The notes: a model not told the origin generated them from the sequence alone. 57,485 nucleotides of DNA from Bacteroidales bacterium (GCA_017651345.1 JAGCDD010000171.1:1-57485); one strand, 5' to 3'. Positions 26,008 through 35,175 are shown, counted from the first letter of the stretch. A program made the numbers and translations.

Positions 26008-26481
26008 ATGAAGAACAAAATATACATATTAGCCATTGCACTTTTTGTGATGCTTGTAGCGGTGTCTGTGGTGGCAATTTTCAAGTTGAAAAGCGCCAAC
26101 AACGGATCCGAAATACTATTAAAATTGGCACCCGTTGACCCGCGTTCGCTTATTCAGGGCGACTATATGGCGCTCGACTACGAACTTATGTGGGAAATCC
26201 GCTACAAGGGCGATTACAAATTTGTGGTGGTAACGGTAGACGACAATCGCGTGGCTACGTTCAACCGCCTGCAAAACGACAGCACCCAAAATGCCAACGA
26301 ACTCCTACTCCGCTACAAACGCGACGGCAACAAGATTTCCTTAGGCGCCGAGCACTTTTTCTTCAACACCGACTCCGTTGAAAAATACCAACAAGCCGAA
26401 TATGGATTAATCAAAGTTGACGACAAAGGCAGATGCAGTCTTGTGGGTGTTTGCGGAAATGATAAAAGGTTGATTGAATAG
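26008..26481 (+). CDS. GDYXXLXY-family membrane-anchored protein
   Basis: The name-giving motif is exact: GDYMALDY (about residues 50-57). An N-terminal membrane helix (YILAIALFVMLVAVSVVAIF) anchors a soluble beta-rich domain of about 120 residues. In many bacteria this family is encoded next to a DUF2157 multi-spanning protein, but no such gene is present here, so this copy is an orphan. Function is unknown. It is convergent with the VWA gene, seven bases apart. Confidence 0.85.
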   Translation: MKNKIYILAIALFVMLVAVSVVAIFKLKSANNGSEILLKLAPVDPRSLIQGDYMALDYELMWEIRYKGDYKFVVVTVDDNRVATFNRLQNDSTQNANELLLRYKRDGNKISLGAEHFFFNTDSVEKYQQAEYGLIKVDDKGRCSLVGVCGNDKRLIE

Positions 26482-26488
26482 TTCCCCA

Positions 26489-27619
26489 CTAACACTCAAT
26501 AACACAACATCTTCCCCATTTTTGCAATCGTTCTGCATTGTATTTTTCACATTGTTTATCGGGGAAAATCCAGAGAACTTTTGGTTTGCGACCTGTGATT
26601 TTGGGCTCATCGGCGTATCCGTCGGTAAAGAATATAATGCCATCGTAATGAGTTTTGCATGTGCAAAAGTAATCAAAAACAGGCTGAAAATCAGTACCTC
26701 CGCGACCGGTTACTTTAACCTCTGTACACGCTTTTTTAAGAGGGAGAACTTCGCCTAACTTGGTATCAAACTGCACTGTATCAATACTTTCGATGCCGTA
26801 TTTAAAGAAACGGTTTATTACCGAATAATACTTTTGCAACATTTTGCTATCTACCGACCCGCTAACATCTACCGCCACCAAAAGGTTTGTGCGCATTTTG
26901 TACACGCTGCCAAGATTTTGAAAATCTGTCCTACGGTTGGGGCGCATACGTGTGAGGTTTCTGCGGCTACTTATAACGCTTGCCCTAAACCCCGAAAGCA
27001 CTTTGCGATAATCGATTTGAGCCTTCAAAGATGCCTTTATCTTCTCCACTAAATTGCCCGGCAGCGCCCCCCACGAGGTGGTATTTTCTATAATTTCGTT
27101 GATACGGCTACATTCAAACTCATTCTCCTCCCACAACTCGGATAATGGAGCGCATGTAGTGCAGGCGGCTCGCCTGCCATCACCATTTTCTTCACTTGAA
27201 GAGGCAGGCGAGCCGCCTGCACTCCATAGTTTCATCGCATACCATTCAAAATATTCTGTTGAGGGCAATTGAAATTCATCTGCCTTGTGTAAATTCAAAT
27301 ATTTGAAATTATAATTGTTGGTAAGCACAATGTTGCTCGCAACTGCGCGTATTGCAGCGGGACATTCGGGCTGACGTTGATAAGGATGTTTGAGCATAAT
27401 ACGAATTGTTTCGGTGCGGAACAATTCTTCTAACGCATTGTCGTCTACCGTTTTAACAATATCGGGATTATACTCAATTCGTCCGCGACCACAGCGCACA
27501 GGCACCGACATTTTAAAGTTTTCTACCAATTCGTGTCCGCACAAAACTCCGTGCAACGCCGGCTCGGTAAGAAACCAATTGTCGTAAACATGCTTGCTGA
27601 TACGGTCGTATGAGGTCAT
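26489..27619 (-). CDS. VWA-like protein (DUF2201-type), MoxR partner
   Basis: The C-terminal half is a von Willebrand A domain with intact MIDAS: DVSGS (251-255), a later GRGGTDF that supplies the Thr loop, and IIFFTDGYAD. The N-terminal 200 residues are helical and correspond to the metallopeptidase-like part of DUF2201 proteins, but no HExxH is visible. Residues about 133-157 are encoded by a palindromic repeat inserted in frame (see the repeat at 27155-27226). The gene is 8 bp after the MoxR gene; MoxR/VWA pairs usually act as an ATPase-driven metal-insertion or remodelling machine. It is the last gene of a four-gene run. Confidence 0.88.
   Translation of the reverse strand: MTSYDRISKHVYDNWFLTEPALHGVLCGHELVENFKMSVPVRCGRGRIEYNPDIVKTVDDNALEELFRTETIRIMLKHPYQRQPECPAAIRAVASNIVLTNNYNFKYLNLHKADEFQLPSTEYFEWYAMKLWSAGGSPASSSEENGDGRRAACTTCAPLSELWEENEFECSRINEIIENTTSWGALPGNLVEKIKASLKAQIDYRKVLSGFRASVISSRRNLTRMRPNRRTDFQNLGSVYKMRTNLLVAVDVSGSVDSKMLQKYYSVINRFFKYGIESIDTVQFDTKLGEVLPLKKACTEVKVTGRGGTDFQPVFDYFCTCKTHYDGIIFFTDGYADEPKITGRKPKVLWIFPDKQCEKYNAERLQKWGRCCVIEC
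27155..27226. repeat. Palindromic repeat inserted within the VWA gene
   Basis: AGTGCAGGCGGCTCGCCTGCC (27158-27178, given here as a 21-base arm whose key core is GGCGGCTCGCC) is perfectly complementary to 27203-27223. With one mismatch the arms extend to 24 bases (27155 and 27226). The 24-base centre itself contains CTTCA/TGAAG. The element is GC-rich compared with its surroundings and keeps the reading frame, encoding SAGGSPAS and RRAACTTCAP. It looks like a REP-type mobile palindrome. Confidence 0.85.
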
Positions 27620-27627
27620 AATGTCAA

Positions 27628-28701
27628 TTATAACTTACTAACAAACTTCATTAATTTTTGATACACCTCCATTGCGTTTGAAACAATGAATGCCACAGCC
27701 GAGGGGTACATACCTTGCGAAAATACCGATGTAAAATGCGCCAAGGACTCTTTGTTGGTGTCTGATTCAAGGAGCGCAATATAGTTTTTGAGGTTGTCAG
27801 TGGCGGTGACTTTCTCCTCGGGGGTGATTTCGGCAGTTTCGAGAAAGCGGAAAATGCCTTCGTTTAACGTTGAAAACTGATGCACTTTGTATTTTGAAAT
27901 CCTTGCCTTCACTTTGTCGAAATTCAATAGCACCTCTCTTCCGCCAATAATTTTGGCTGCCGACGCCGAAACATAGAATTTTTGCGCCGCCTGAACACCT
28001 ATTACACCGGCAATCATCTTTTGGTCGGTTTGGTCTAAATCTCTGATATGCAGAATAATATCCGAGACTTTTTTCCAAGCCCTGCGGTCGGGAAATTTTT
28101 CTAAACCGCTGTCAATTTGCGGACGGTCTGCCACATTGCCATCGAGCCAATCGGGATTAGACGAAATAAAGTCAGTAACACGAGTATCAAGTTTCTGTTT
28201 TTCAGCCCATAAGAGCCATTCTTTGTATGTAGGACGAAATCCGTAAACATTAAAACGCGACACAAGTGCCGGGTCGAGGTCGGTAAGTTGATACTCCTCG
28301 CCATCGTTGACAGCCGAAATCAAGCGGCTACCCTTAGGAAGAGTACGTCCGGCGAGTTTTCGATTAAGTGCCAAATCCATAATAGTTTGCAACACTTCGG
28401 GACGTGCGCGGTTTAATTCGTCTAAAAACAGCACCACCGGCTCATCATCGTTGGGGAACCAATACGGCGGCAGAAATTCCGTTCTACCCGATTCGGCATT
28501 TTTGATAGGCAAACCGATTAAGTCGCCCGGGTCGCTCATCTGTCCAAGAAACAGGGCTACCACCTTAAAGCCTTTTTCGGTGTAATAGTTTGTAAGAATC
28601 TCCGATTTGCCAATGCCGTGTTTTCCCACAAGCATAATATTCTGATTGGCAGGGGTTTTATCTAATATTTCTAAAAGTTCTATGGTGTTGATGTTGATCA
28701 T
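27628..28701 (-). CDS. MoxR-type AAA+ ATPase
   Basis: AAA+ motifs are complete: Walker A GKHGIGKS (26-33), Walker B VLFLDELNRA (90-99, DE at 94-95), the sensor-1 region SRLISAVND, and the Arg-finger region LDPALVSRF. PGDLIGLP (58-65) is typical of MoxR-like ATPases. The length of 357 residues includes a C-terminal helical lid. MoxR ATPases work with VWA proteins as chaperones or metal-insertion machines in the cytoplasm. The VWA partner follows 8 bp downstream and two paralogous unknown proteins precede it. A -7 box lies just upstream, so it may also be transcribed separately from them. Confidence 0.92.
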   Translation of the reverse strand: MININTIELLEILDKTPANQNIMLVGKHGIGKSEILTNYYTEKGFKVVALFLGQMSDPGDLIGLPIKNAESGRTEFLPPYWFPNDDEPVVLFLDELNRARPEVLQTIMDLALNRKLAGRTLPKGSRLISAVNDGEEYQLTDLDPALVSRFNVYGFRPTYKEWLLWAEKQKLDTRVTDFISSNPDWLDGNVADRPQIDSGLEKFPDRRAWKKVSDIILHIRDLDQTDQKMIAGVIGVQAAQKFYVSASAAKIIGGREVLLNFDKVKARISKYKVHQFSTLNEGIFRFLETAEITPEEKVTATDNLKNYIALLESDTNKESLAHFTSVFSQGMYPSAVAFIVSNAMEVYQKLMKFVSKL

Positions 28702-28723
28702 TGTATACGATGTTTTTGCTGTG

Positions 28724-28731
28724 CAAAGGTA
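28724..28731 (-). promoter_or_regulatory. -7 element ahead of the MoxR gene
   Basis: The minus strand reads TACCTTTG, 23 bases before the MoxR start and just after the stop of the upstream gene. No well-placed TTTG was found. It could give separate control of MoxR and VWA. Confidence 0.5.
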
Positions 28732-28732
28732 A

Positions 28733-29521
28733 CTACTTTTCCCAAAGGTCGTTGTCCTCTTTTAAAATATTCTCTACGTAGAAACGTCCGTTTTCTTCGG
28801 TAAATGCCATTATGGACTTGATTCCGGCAATCACTTTGTCGATTTTTTCTACAAAAGTTTTGTGAGGCAGATAAAATGTTGTTTTCTGACTTTTGCTGAT
28901 TTTTACGGTGATTTTATCGTTGGCTTTCAGCGTGGTAACATAAAATTCAAAACCTTCGTCCCTGAGTTTTTTAAGCACAACGCTGTCGATGGCAGTGCGT
29001 TCAATCTTTGCCGCCATTCGCGCTTTCGACAGTTCAAACGCATACCGCTGCAACTCTTCATTCCACTGTGAATAATTATCTTCCACAAAAGTAAAAAATG
29101 TTATCATCGACTGCCGTTTCTGCCACGAGAGCGACCCACATTGCATAAATGCGTCGGTACACGCAAGCACAAAACGAATCTCAGTGCGCGAATTATGTGT
29201 AAATTCAAATTGCAGTCCGCATTTTAATGTTAATATCATTTTGCTGTCGTCCTGCATTTTAGCCGAAACTCCGGGCAATTCAGATTGCAGAAAATCAGCG
29301 ATTTCCACAAGCCGATTGGCAACCTTGCCGCTTGAATATCTTGCGAATTCGGCATATTCGCCCGCCGCCGAAGTTACAATGTGACCCATAATTTGTTCCA
29401 TCAAAGTCTCCGGCTTACAAGCGGGATATTCCAAAAAATTATCGGTATAATACCTTACAGCCCAATCAATGTCGGGATTTTCGATATTGCAAATATAAGG
29501 TTTTTCAATTTTTTGATTCAT
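28733..29521 (-). CDS. Unrecognised MoxR-associated protein, 262 aa (paralogue of the next gene)
   Basis: I do not recognise the family. There is no signal peptide or membrane segment. The N-terminal part is helical (ELPGVSAKMQDDSKMILTLK) and carries several Cys. The C-terminal 90 residues, from AKIERTAIDSVVLKKL through FYLPHKTF, align with those of the neighbouring 245-residue protein, including the shared K-FYL-K pattern. Its position in the MoxR-VWA operon, 31 bp upstream of MoxR, suggests it is a substrate, adaptor or regulator of that ATPase. That is inference from context only. Confidence 0.75.
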   Translation of the reverse strand: MNQKIEKPYICNIENPDIDWAVRYYTDNFLEYPACKPETLMEQIMGHIVTSAAGEYAEFARYSSGKVANRLVEIADFLQSELPGVSAKMQDDSKMILTLKCGLQFEFTHNSRTEIRFVLACTDAFMQCGSLSWQKRQSMITFFTFVEDNYSQWNEELQRYAFELSKARMAAKIERTAIDSVVLKKLRDEGFEFYVTTLKANDKITVKISKSQKTTFYLPHKTFVEKIDKVIAGIKSIMAFTEENGRFYVENILKEDNDLWEK

Positions 29522-29542
29522 AACAGGTTAAGGTTAAATATC

Positions 29543-30280
29543 TTATATCCAAAAATGATTATCGTTGCTTTTGTAATATTTTTTTACTCTAAAATCATTG
29601 CCTTTGGCTACAAAACCATCGAGGGTTGTTATCAAATTTACAAAAGCATTGGGATTTGCCAAAAATTTGGCATTTTTAAGATAAAATTTTATAATCTTTT
29701 TGTCGCTTAGTCTTATTTTTATATTGCAACTTTGCGGCTTAACTAATGTTTCGTATTGCAGTCCCAATGGATTAAGTTTCGCTTTTAGAAGCGCTTCTAC
29801 GGCGGTAGAAGAAATCTTGTTTTTCATCAATTCTTTCTGAACCGCAAATTTTATACGCTCGGCAATTGGTTTCCAAATGGGAATGCGATCGGCAATAAAC
29901 TCCACCACGTCGCAAAAACGCGAATTCTTATCAGTTTTGGTTTTGGAATCTTTATTATACCTTTGTACAATAAAGATTCCTACTCCCTCGCTGAGATCTA
30001 TACGCAAGCGTGATTTTCCATACAATATATTCGATGACAAATTAGCACATTTGTCGTTGTGCCGTTCTTTCAGAATATTGTAAACGCTCTCAAAATCAAC
30101 TTCCCCATCTTTGTTTTCGCTGCGCAAACTGTGGAAAAAATACGACAGAAACTCCGACGTAACATTGTTCAAAAGTGCGCTAACATAAATATTCATATCA
30201 TTAGTCAGAGTGTTTCGCTTTGCCTCCTTAAAGCAAACGGCTTCTATTTTTCGAAGTTCTTTTGGGTCGATTTCTAACAT
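29543..30280 (-). CDS. Unrecognised MoxR-associated protein, 245 aa (first gene of the operon)
   Basis: This is a soluble, Lys-rich protein without signal peptide. Residues about 160-240 (NKISSTAVEALLKAKL, then CNIKIRLSDKKIIKFYLKNAKF) match the C-terminal part of the following 262-residue protein, so the two genes descend from a duplication, while the N-terminal halves differ strongly. The spacing to the next gene is 21 bp. A terminator of the fumarase gene lies upstream, so this gene should begin the transcript; no good promoter was identified in the 20-base space left. Function unknown. Confidence 0.75.
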   Translation of the reverse strand: MLEIDPKELRKIEAVCFKEAKRNTLTNDMNIYVSALLNNVTSEFLSYFFHSLRSENKDGEVDFESVYNILKERHNDKCANLSSNILYGKSRLRIDLSEGVGIFIVQRYNKDSKTKTDKNSRFCDVVEFIADRIPIWKPIAERIKFAVQKELMKNKISSTAVEALLKAKLNPLGLQYETLVKPQSCNIKIRLSDKKIIKFYLKNAKFLANPNAFVNLITTLDGFVAKGNDFRVKKYYKSNDNHFWI

Positions 30281-30299
30281 AATAAAAGGTTATTAATAT

Positions 30300-30342
30300 T
30301 CAAAAAAAATAGGGCTGAGGTTTATCACATCAGCCCCGTTTT
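30300..30342 (-). terminator. Terminator after fumarase
   Basis: GGGCTGA (30312-30318) pairs with TCAGCCC (30330-30336). On the minus strand the stem is followed by TATTTTTTTT. Confidence 0.85.
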
Positions 30343-30359
30343 ATGTTTCAATTTTCAAC

Positions 30360-32009
30360 TTAAATAATCGTGCAGCCGGAGCAAGGTTTCAACTGTTTAA
30401 AAAAGTCGTTGCCTTTGTCGTCTACGAGGATGAAAGCGGGGAAATCCTGTACTTTGATTTTCCAAATTGCTTCCATGCCAAGTTCGGGATATTCCACGCA
30501 CTCAATGCTCTTTATGTTGTTTTGAGCGAGGATAGCGGCAGGACCGCCGATTGAGCCGAGGTAGAATCCGCCGTGCTTTTTGCAAGCGTTGGTAACAGCT
30601 TCGGTGCGGTTGCCTTTGGCGAGCATTATCATTGAGCCGCCGTGATCTTGGAACTCGTCAACATACGGGTCCATACGGTTGGCTGTGGTGGGACCCATTG
30701 AGCCACAAGGCATTCCAGCGGGAGTCTTGGCAGGTCCGGCGTAATAAATCGGGTGATCTTTCATATATTGTGGAAGGTCTTCGCCTGCGTCCAAACGTGC
30801 TTTGAGTTTGGCGTGAGCAATGTCGCGACCTACTATGATAGTGCCGTTGAGCGAAAGACGTGTGGCAACGGGATATTTGGTAAGTATCTTGCAAACCTCG
30901 CTCATAGGTTGGTCGAGGTCGATTTTTACTGCGTTGCCTTCGCCTGCGTTGCGGAGTTCTTCGGGAATAAGTTCGGTAGGATTGTCGTCCATTTTTTCAA
31001 TCCAGATACCGTCTTTGTTGATTTTTGCCTTGATGTTGCGGTCGGCAGAGCAACTTACGCCCAAACCAATCGGGCAACTTGCACCGTGGCGCGGAAGACG
31101 TATCACACGCACGTCGTGAGCCATATATTTGCCGCTAAACTGTGCGCCGAGACCAATTTTGTAAGCCTCTTGCAAAAGTTCTTTTTCGAGTTCCACATCG
31201 CGGAATGCACGTCCTGTTTCGTCGCCAGTGGTGGGCAACGAATCGTAGTAATGGGTAGACGCCAACTTCACAGTCAAGAGGTTCTTTTCGGCTGATGTTC
31301 CGCCAATTACAAATGCTATGTGGTAGGGAGGACAAGCCGCTGTGCCGAGGCTCTTCATTTTTTCTACCAAGAAGGGAACCAATGTGCCTGGGTTTTGGAT
31401 GCGGGCTTTGGTCTCTTGATAAAGGTAAGTCTTGTTGGCCGAGCCGCCGCCTTTGGTAACCATCAGGAACTTGTATTCCATACCTTCGGTGGCTTCGATG
31501 TCGATTTGTGCGGGAAGGTTGCAACGGGTGTTTTTCTCCTCGTACATACTCAGTGGAGCGTTTTGCGAATAGCGCAGATTGTCTTGTGTGTAGGTGTTGT
31601 AAACGCCTTTTGCAAGAAATTCTTCATCGCAGAATCCTGTCCACACCTGCTGACCTTTTTCGCCGTGGATAATGGCTGTACCGGTGTCTTGACAGAGGGG
31701 GAGCTGGCCTTTTACCGAAACCTCGGCGTTGCGCAAGAATGTGAGGGCCACATATTTATCGTTTTCTGATGCCTCAGGGTCGCGGAGAATCTTGGCTACC
31801 TGTTCGTTGTGTTTGCGGCGGAGCATAAACGATACATCGTGAAACGCCTGCTGCGAAAGTTTTTCCAAAGCCTCGGGCGAAACCTTCAAAATCGGTTTGC
31901 CTTCAAATTCTGAAACCGAAACTCCTTCTTTTGTAAGGAGATAATATTCGGTATCGTCCTTGCCCAACTGAAACATCGGGGCATATTTAAAATCGGGAAT
32001 GTTTGCCAT
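30360..32009 (-). CDS. fumA: Fumarate hydratase, class I (iron-sulfur)
   Basis: Class I fumarases interconvert fumarate and malate with an oxygen-sensitive [4Fe-4S] cluster. Cluster-binding cysteines are visible in [23 protein letters not shown] and later in the C-terminal half; the family motifs [31 protein letters not shown] and the terminal PCSGC are present. The start at 32009 (549 residues, MANIPDF) is preferred: an ATG-like start at 32081 would lie upstream of the transcription start implied by TACCTTTG at 32048-32041. The enzyme acts in the cytoplasm as part of the anaerobic reductive TCA branch. Confidence 0.97.
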   Translation of the reverse strand: MANIPDFKYAPMFQLGKDDTEYYLLTKEGVSVSEFEGKPILKVSPEALEKLSQQAFHDVSFMLRRKHNEQVAKILRDPEASENDKYVALTFLRNAEVSVKGQLPLCQDTGTAIIHGEKGQQVWTGFCDEEFLAKGVYNTYTQDNLRYSQNAPLSMYEEKNTRCNLPAQIDIEATEGMEYKFLMVTKGGGSANKTYLYQETKARIQNPGTLVPFLVEKMKSLGTAACPPYHIAFVIGGTSAEKNLLTVKLASTHYYDSLPTTGDETGRAFRDVELEKELLQEAYKIGLGAQFSGKYMAHDVRVIRLPRHGASCPIGLGVSCSADRNIKAKINKDGIWIEKMDDNPTELIPEELRNAGEGNAVKIDLDQPMSEVCKILTKYPVATRLSLNGTIIVGRDIAHAKLKARLDAGEDLPQYMKDHPIYYAGPAKTPAGMPCGSMGPTTANRMDPYVDEFQDHGGSMIMLAKGNRTEAVTNACKKHGGFYLGSIGGPAAILAQNNIKSIECVEYPELGMEAIWKIKVQDFPAFILVDDKGNDFFKQLKPCSGCTII

Positions 32010-32040
32010 TTTGCAATATTTTTGAATTGTTTGTTTTGCG

Positions 32041-32048
32041 CAAAGGTA
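32041..32048 (-). promoter_or_regulatory. -7 element of the fumarase gene
   Basis: The minus strand reads TACCTTTG 32 bases before the ATG at 32009. It fixes the start codon, because the longer frame would begin upstream of the transcript. The only partner is TTG at 32073-32071, at a long 22-bp spacing. Confidence 0.6.
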
Positions 32049-32125
32049 GGGATTATTTTTGGTATAATAACAATATTTCAATAGATATTTTTTAACAAAA
32101 CACCATCCGCCACAACTAAATTGTT

Positions 32126-32156
32126 TTTGTTGTTAATAAAAAATCCATTACTTTTG
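32126..32156 (+). promoter_or_regulatory. Promoter of the FHA/PP2C/kinase operon
   Basis: TTTG (32126-32129), a 19-bp spacer and TACTTTTG (32149-32156) match the Bacteroidota consensus. It lies 26 bases before the first gene of the cassette. Confidence 0.8.
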
Positions 32157-32182
32157 CGGTGTTAGCAAAATAGAATCGTACG

Positions 32183-32539
32183 ATGGATACTCTAAAAATA
32201 ATTGCCATTATACTTACCACGTGTCTTTTAAGTGCGTGTTGCACTCCTATTGCATCTATCACAAAGCACCCCGAAGACTACCGTGGCAAAACCGTAATTG
32301 TAAAAGGCAGAGTTATCAACACTCTCCGCCTCGAAGACCTTAGTTTCTTCACCATCAAAAACCACGGAAAAATCAACATCACCACCACAAGTTTCCTCCC
32401 TGTAAAAGACGACTATGTGCGCGTAAAAGGCATTGTAGATGACAAATTCTACTATCAGCGCGACACGATACTCATTATACGCGAAATTGTGGAAATCGAC
32501 GAAAACAAAAAACCTGACTTTAACCGAATGGTAAACTAA
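32183..32539 (+). CDS. Small lipoprotein with OB-fold-like domain
   Basis: The N-terminus is a lipoprotein signal with lipobox LSACC (Cys at about residue 19). The mature part of about 95 residues is beta-rich, with GKTVIVKGRV, FFTIKN and YVRVKGIVDD, the pattern of tRNA_anti-like/OB-fold domains found in periplasmic small proteins. It is the first gene of the signalling cassette, two bases before the FHA gene. A ligand-sensing role is possible but not shown. Confidence 0.7.
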   Translation: MDTLKIIAIILTTCLLSACCTPIASITKHPEDYRGKTVIVKGRVINTLRLEDLSFFTIKNHGKINITTTSFLPVKDDYVRVKGIVDDKFYYQRDTILIIREIVEIDENKKPDFNRMVN

Positions 32540-32541
32540 CG

Positions 32542-34011
32542 ATGAATAAGTGGCTGATATTATTGTGGTTAATTACGGCGGCGCAATTGGTAAACGCTCA
32601 AAATTTTAAAATCAGCCGTGTTGACGAAAGCAGGTTTCCCGAAATTTCGTTTCAACTTGAAATTTCAGGCGGAAGCGAAAAATCTATCGAAGATTTCTCG
32701 TTAGAAGAACTATCTAAAAGCATAGAATACACCTCCGAAGCCACCGATGCTGAAGGTGCGCAAATTTCAAGAACTTATATTTATTTGGTAGAAAATTCAT
32801 ACTATTTTCATAAAAATCATATCCATCCTGAAATAATTTCGGCTTTAAAACAAATTACAGGCAGCATTGACGAAGACGACCGTATCAACATTCTGTTTTT
32901 TGGCGGGAAACTTCAACCCACGGTTAAATACGTGAGCATAGAACCAACCTCCGACACAAAACGGCTCGTCAGCATGACAGATAGTTATTTTCGTTCAGAA
33001 TCAGACAGCACATGTATCGACAATCCTCTATACCCAAGTATTGAAGAGGCCGCAGAATACGCTCTTTCGCTGACATCGCAAAACAGTGCAAAATTTCTCA
33101 CCATCATTGCCCGAGGTCTCAACCTGTGCAACACTCTCGCTTTTTCGCCAAACTTTGTGGAGCTGATGCACAAGAGTGACCTTTATATTAATATGGTGAT
33201 GTTTAAAACCGAAACACCCAACGCCCGACGCGATCTTGCCGACCTCTGCGAATCGTCTGGAGGGTCGTTTGTATCGTTTGAAAAAGGTGAGTTGGAAAAG
33301 TCGCTTATGCAGCTTGCCGAAAAAAACAGCAAAACTCCGCCAAAAACCACAAGCCACTGCTATCAAATATCGTTTGAAACTCAGCAAAACGGCACCAACA
33401 ATTTTGTAAAGGCGAAATTCAACGGCGCAGAAACCGTAATTGAGTTTTCAAACCCCACAAAGACAGGCATTTTTGGACGGCATCCCTCCACAGCATTTGC
33501 AGGCATTATGTTCGCGGTTTTGGCAGCAGTGCTCATTATCTACGCCGTGGCTCGCAACAAGGTGATCAAAAAAATCGACGACGCTACAAAACTCAAAATT
33601 CGCGAAATTCAAATTCAAAACAAACGCCTAAAACGCGAAATCGAAAAATACCGCAAGCATCCTATCAGCGTTTCGCATTCGTTCGACGATTTCAACTCTG
33701 CCGAAAATCTTATGGCAGGCGGTCAGCAAACACCGAAACTAATCTGCGCCAACGACGGCGAAAACACTTCATACGACCTCAATAAATTGGTAATGTCGAT
33801 TGGTCGTGCCGACGACAACGATATTGTAATACCCAATCGTACAGTTTCTTCGCACCACGCAACGCTCAGTTTTGAAGGCGGAGTATTCTACATCAGCGAC
33901 AACGACAGCACCAACGGCATTTTTGTCAACGATATAAAAATTACAAAAAGCAAAGTTCAAAACGACGACATTATACGCATCGGCTCGGTGTTCGCCAAAT
34001 TAAAATACTAA
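32542..34011 (+). CDS. Membrane FHA-domain protein with periplasmic VWA-like domain
   Basis: Signal peptide (WLILLWLITAAQLVNAQ), then a periplasmic domain of about 290 residues whose order of strands and helices resembles a VWA domain (IYLVENSYYF, FAMIDAS position replaced; FLTIIARGLN). The MIDAS DxSxS is absent, so metal binding is unlikely. A transmembrane helix lies at about 315-337 and a Lys-rich coiled coil at about 345-375. A cytoplasmic FHA domain fills about 418-489 (SIGRADDNDIVI, SSHHATL, NDSTNGIFVND), which binds phosphothreonine. It is encoded with a kinase and a phosphatase, so it probably reads the phosphorylation state they set. Confidence 0.85.
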   Translation: MNKWLILLWLITAAQLVNAQNFKISRVDESRFPEISFQLEISGGSEKSIEDFSLEELSKSIEYTSEATDAEGAQISRTYIYLVENSYYFHKNHIHPEIISALKQITGSIDEDDRINILFFGGKLQPTVKYVSIEPTSDTKRLVSMTDSYFRSESDSTCIDNPLYPSIEEAAEYALSLTSQNSAKFLTIIARGLNLCNTLAFSPNFVELMHKSDLYINMVMFKTETPNARRDLADLCESSGGSFVSFEKGELEKSLMQLAEKNSKTPPKTTSHCYQISFETQQNGTNNFVKAKFNGAETVIEFSNPTKTGIFGRHPSTAFAGIMFAVLAAVLIIYAVARNKVIKKIDDATKLKIREIQIQNKRLKREIEKYRKHPISVSHSFDDFNSAENLMAGGQQTPKLICANDGENTSYDLNKLVMSIGRADDNDIVIPNRTVSSHHATLSFEGGVFYISDNDSTNGIFVNDIKITKSKVQNDDIIRIGSVFAKLKY

Positions 34012-34017
34012 AATAAT

Positions 34018-35163
34018 ATGGCAGAGACAAAAGAATTAACCAATTTTCACTACATCAGCCTTACCGACAAAGGTTGTGTCCGCACCAACAATGAGGACTA
34101 TCTCGGCTATTTCGACACGCTCAACGGTCATGTGTTTGTGGTGTGCGATGGCGTTGGCGGGCTTCCTTGCGGCGAAAGGGCTTCGCAAACTGTGGTAAAT
34201 TCGGTTAAGTTCTTTTTTTCAAATTTTTATTACAAAGACCCTTACCAAGCACTCTCAGATGCGTTAGATTATGCACAAGACCGCATTGCCGATGAGGTGC
34301 GCAACGACCGCTCTTGTCAAGGAATGGCCACCACTGTGGTGCTTGCTCTTGTGCGGTACAATACCGTTTATTATGCCCACATGGGAGATTCGCGGCTATA
34401 TTTTCTTCACCACAAAGAACTTATACGCCTTACCAAAGACGACAGCGTGGTGAAAAACGAACTCACCAAGGCTATGGGACTTACGCCACCATGTCGTCCA
34501 AATATTTGCACCAAGCCCGTAAATCCCGACGAAAAAGACCTCATAATGCTCTGTACTGACGGACTTTACAATATGATTTCGGAAAAAGAAATTCAATCTG
34601 TTCTCTGTCGCCGCGGACATATCGAAGACAAGGGTATGGATATGCTCAAAACCGCAATCAAACGAGGTGCACCCGATAATATTTCGCTGCAAATTATAAA
34701 ATTCTACAACATTGAACCTAAAAACACAGCCACAGCTAACACTCCAAGCGAAGATTCAAAACCCAAAATCAAAAAAGCTGTTTTGATACTCGAAATTCTT
34801 CTTGCCGTGCTGCTTGTGGTTGGAATAGCGGTAATGCGTTTCGGTAGCAAACCTCAAAACACAACTGAAAAACCAACCCCGCCAGCCCAATCGTACAGCA
34901 TCAATATCAAAACCGATGAATCGTGCAATATCGACTCTATATCAAAACTTTACGGCGTAAAAATTGAGGATATAGTGGTATATAGCAAAGGTGGAAACTT
35001 TATAATGAATATCCCCGTAAAAAAAATTCTCAAAACACGCTATTACGACAATCTTGCCACTTTAGAAAAACATTTTGGTGTAAGTCGTCGTAGGTTAATG
35101 ATTATCAATAATATTCAAAACCCGCACATTACTCCGGGCACCAACATTACAATTCCCTTTTAA
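34018..35163 (+). CDS. PP2C-type Ser/Thr phosphatase with membrane helix and LysM-like domains
   Basis: The cytoplasmic N-terminal domain has the PP2C metal motifs: VRTNNEDY, VCDGVGG, AHMGDSRLY, LCTDGLYNM and APDNIS. A transmembrane helix follows at about 251-272. The outer segment has two LysM-like units (IDSISKLYGVKIEDIVVY and LEKHFGVSRRRLMIINN...ITPGTNITIPF), which may bind peptidoglycan. It would dephosphorylate targets of the kinase encoded 13 bp downstream. The combination suggests cell-wall sensing coupled to Ser/Thr phosphorylation; that coupling is inferred. Confidence 0.92.
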   Translation: MAETKELTNFHYISLTDKGCVRTNNEDYLGYFDTLNGHVFVVCDGVGGLPCGERASQTVVNSVKFFFSNFYYKDPYQALSDALDYAQDRIADEVRNDRSCQGMATTVVLALVRYNTVYYAHMGDSRLYFLHHKELIRLTKDDSVVKNELTKAMGLTPPCRPNICTKPVNPDEKDLIMLCTDGLYNMISEKEIQSVLCRRGHIEDKGMDMLKTAIKRGAPDNISLQIIKFYNIEPKNTATANTPSEDSKPKIKKAVLILEILLAVLLVVGIAVMRFGSKPQNTTEKPTPPAQSYSINIKTDESCNIDSISKLYGVKIEDIVVYSKGGNFIMNIPVKKILKTRYYDNLATLEKHFGVSRRRLMIINNIQNPHITPGTNITIPF

Positions 35164-35175
35164 AACCGAAAAATT

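Noticed and set aside
32010-32081. Extended N-terminus of fumarase
   Set aside because: The -7 box TACCTTTG at 32048-32041 lies inside this extension, so the mRNA would not include it.
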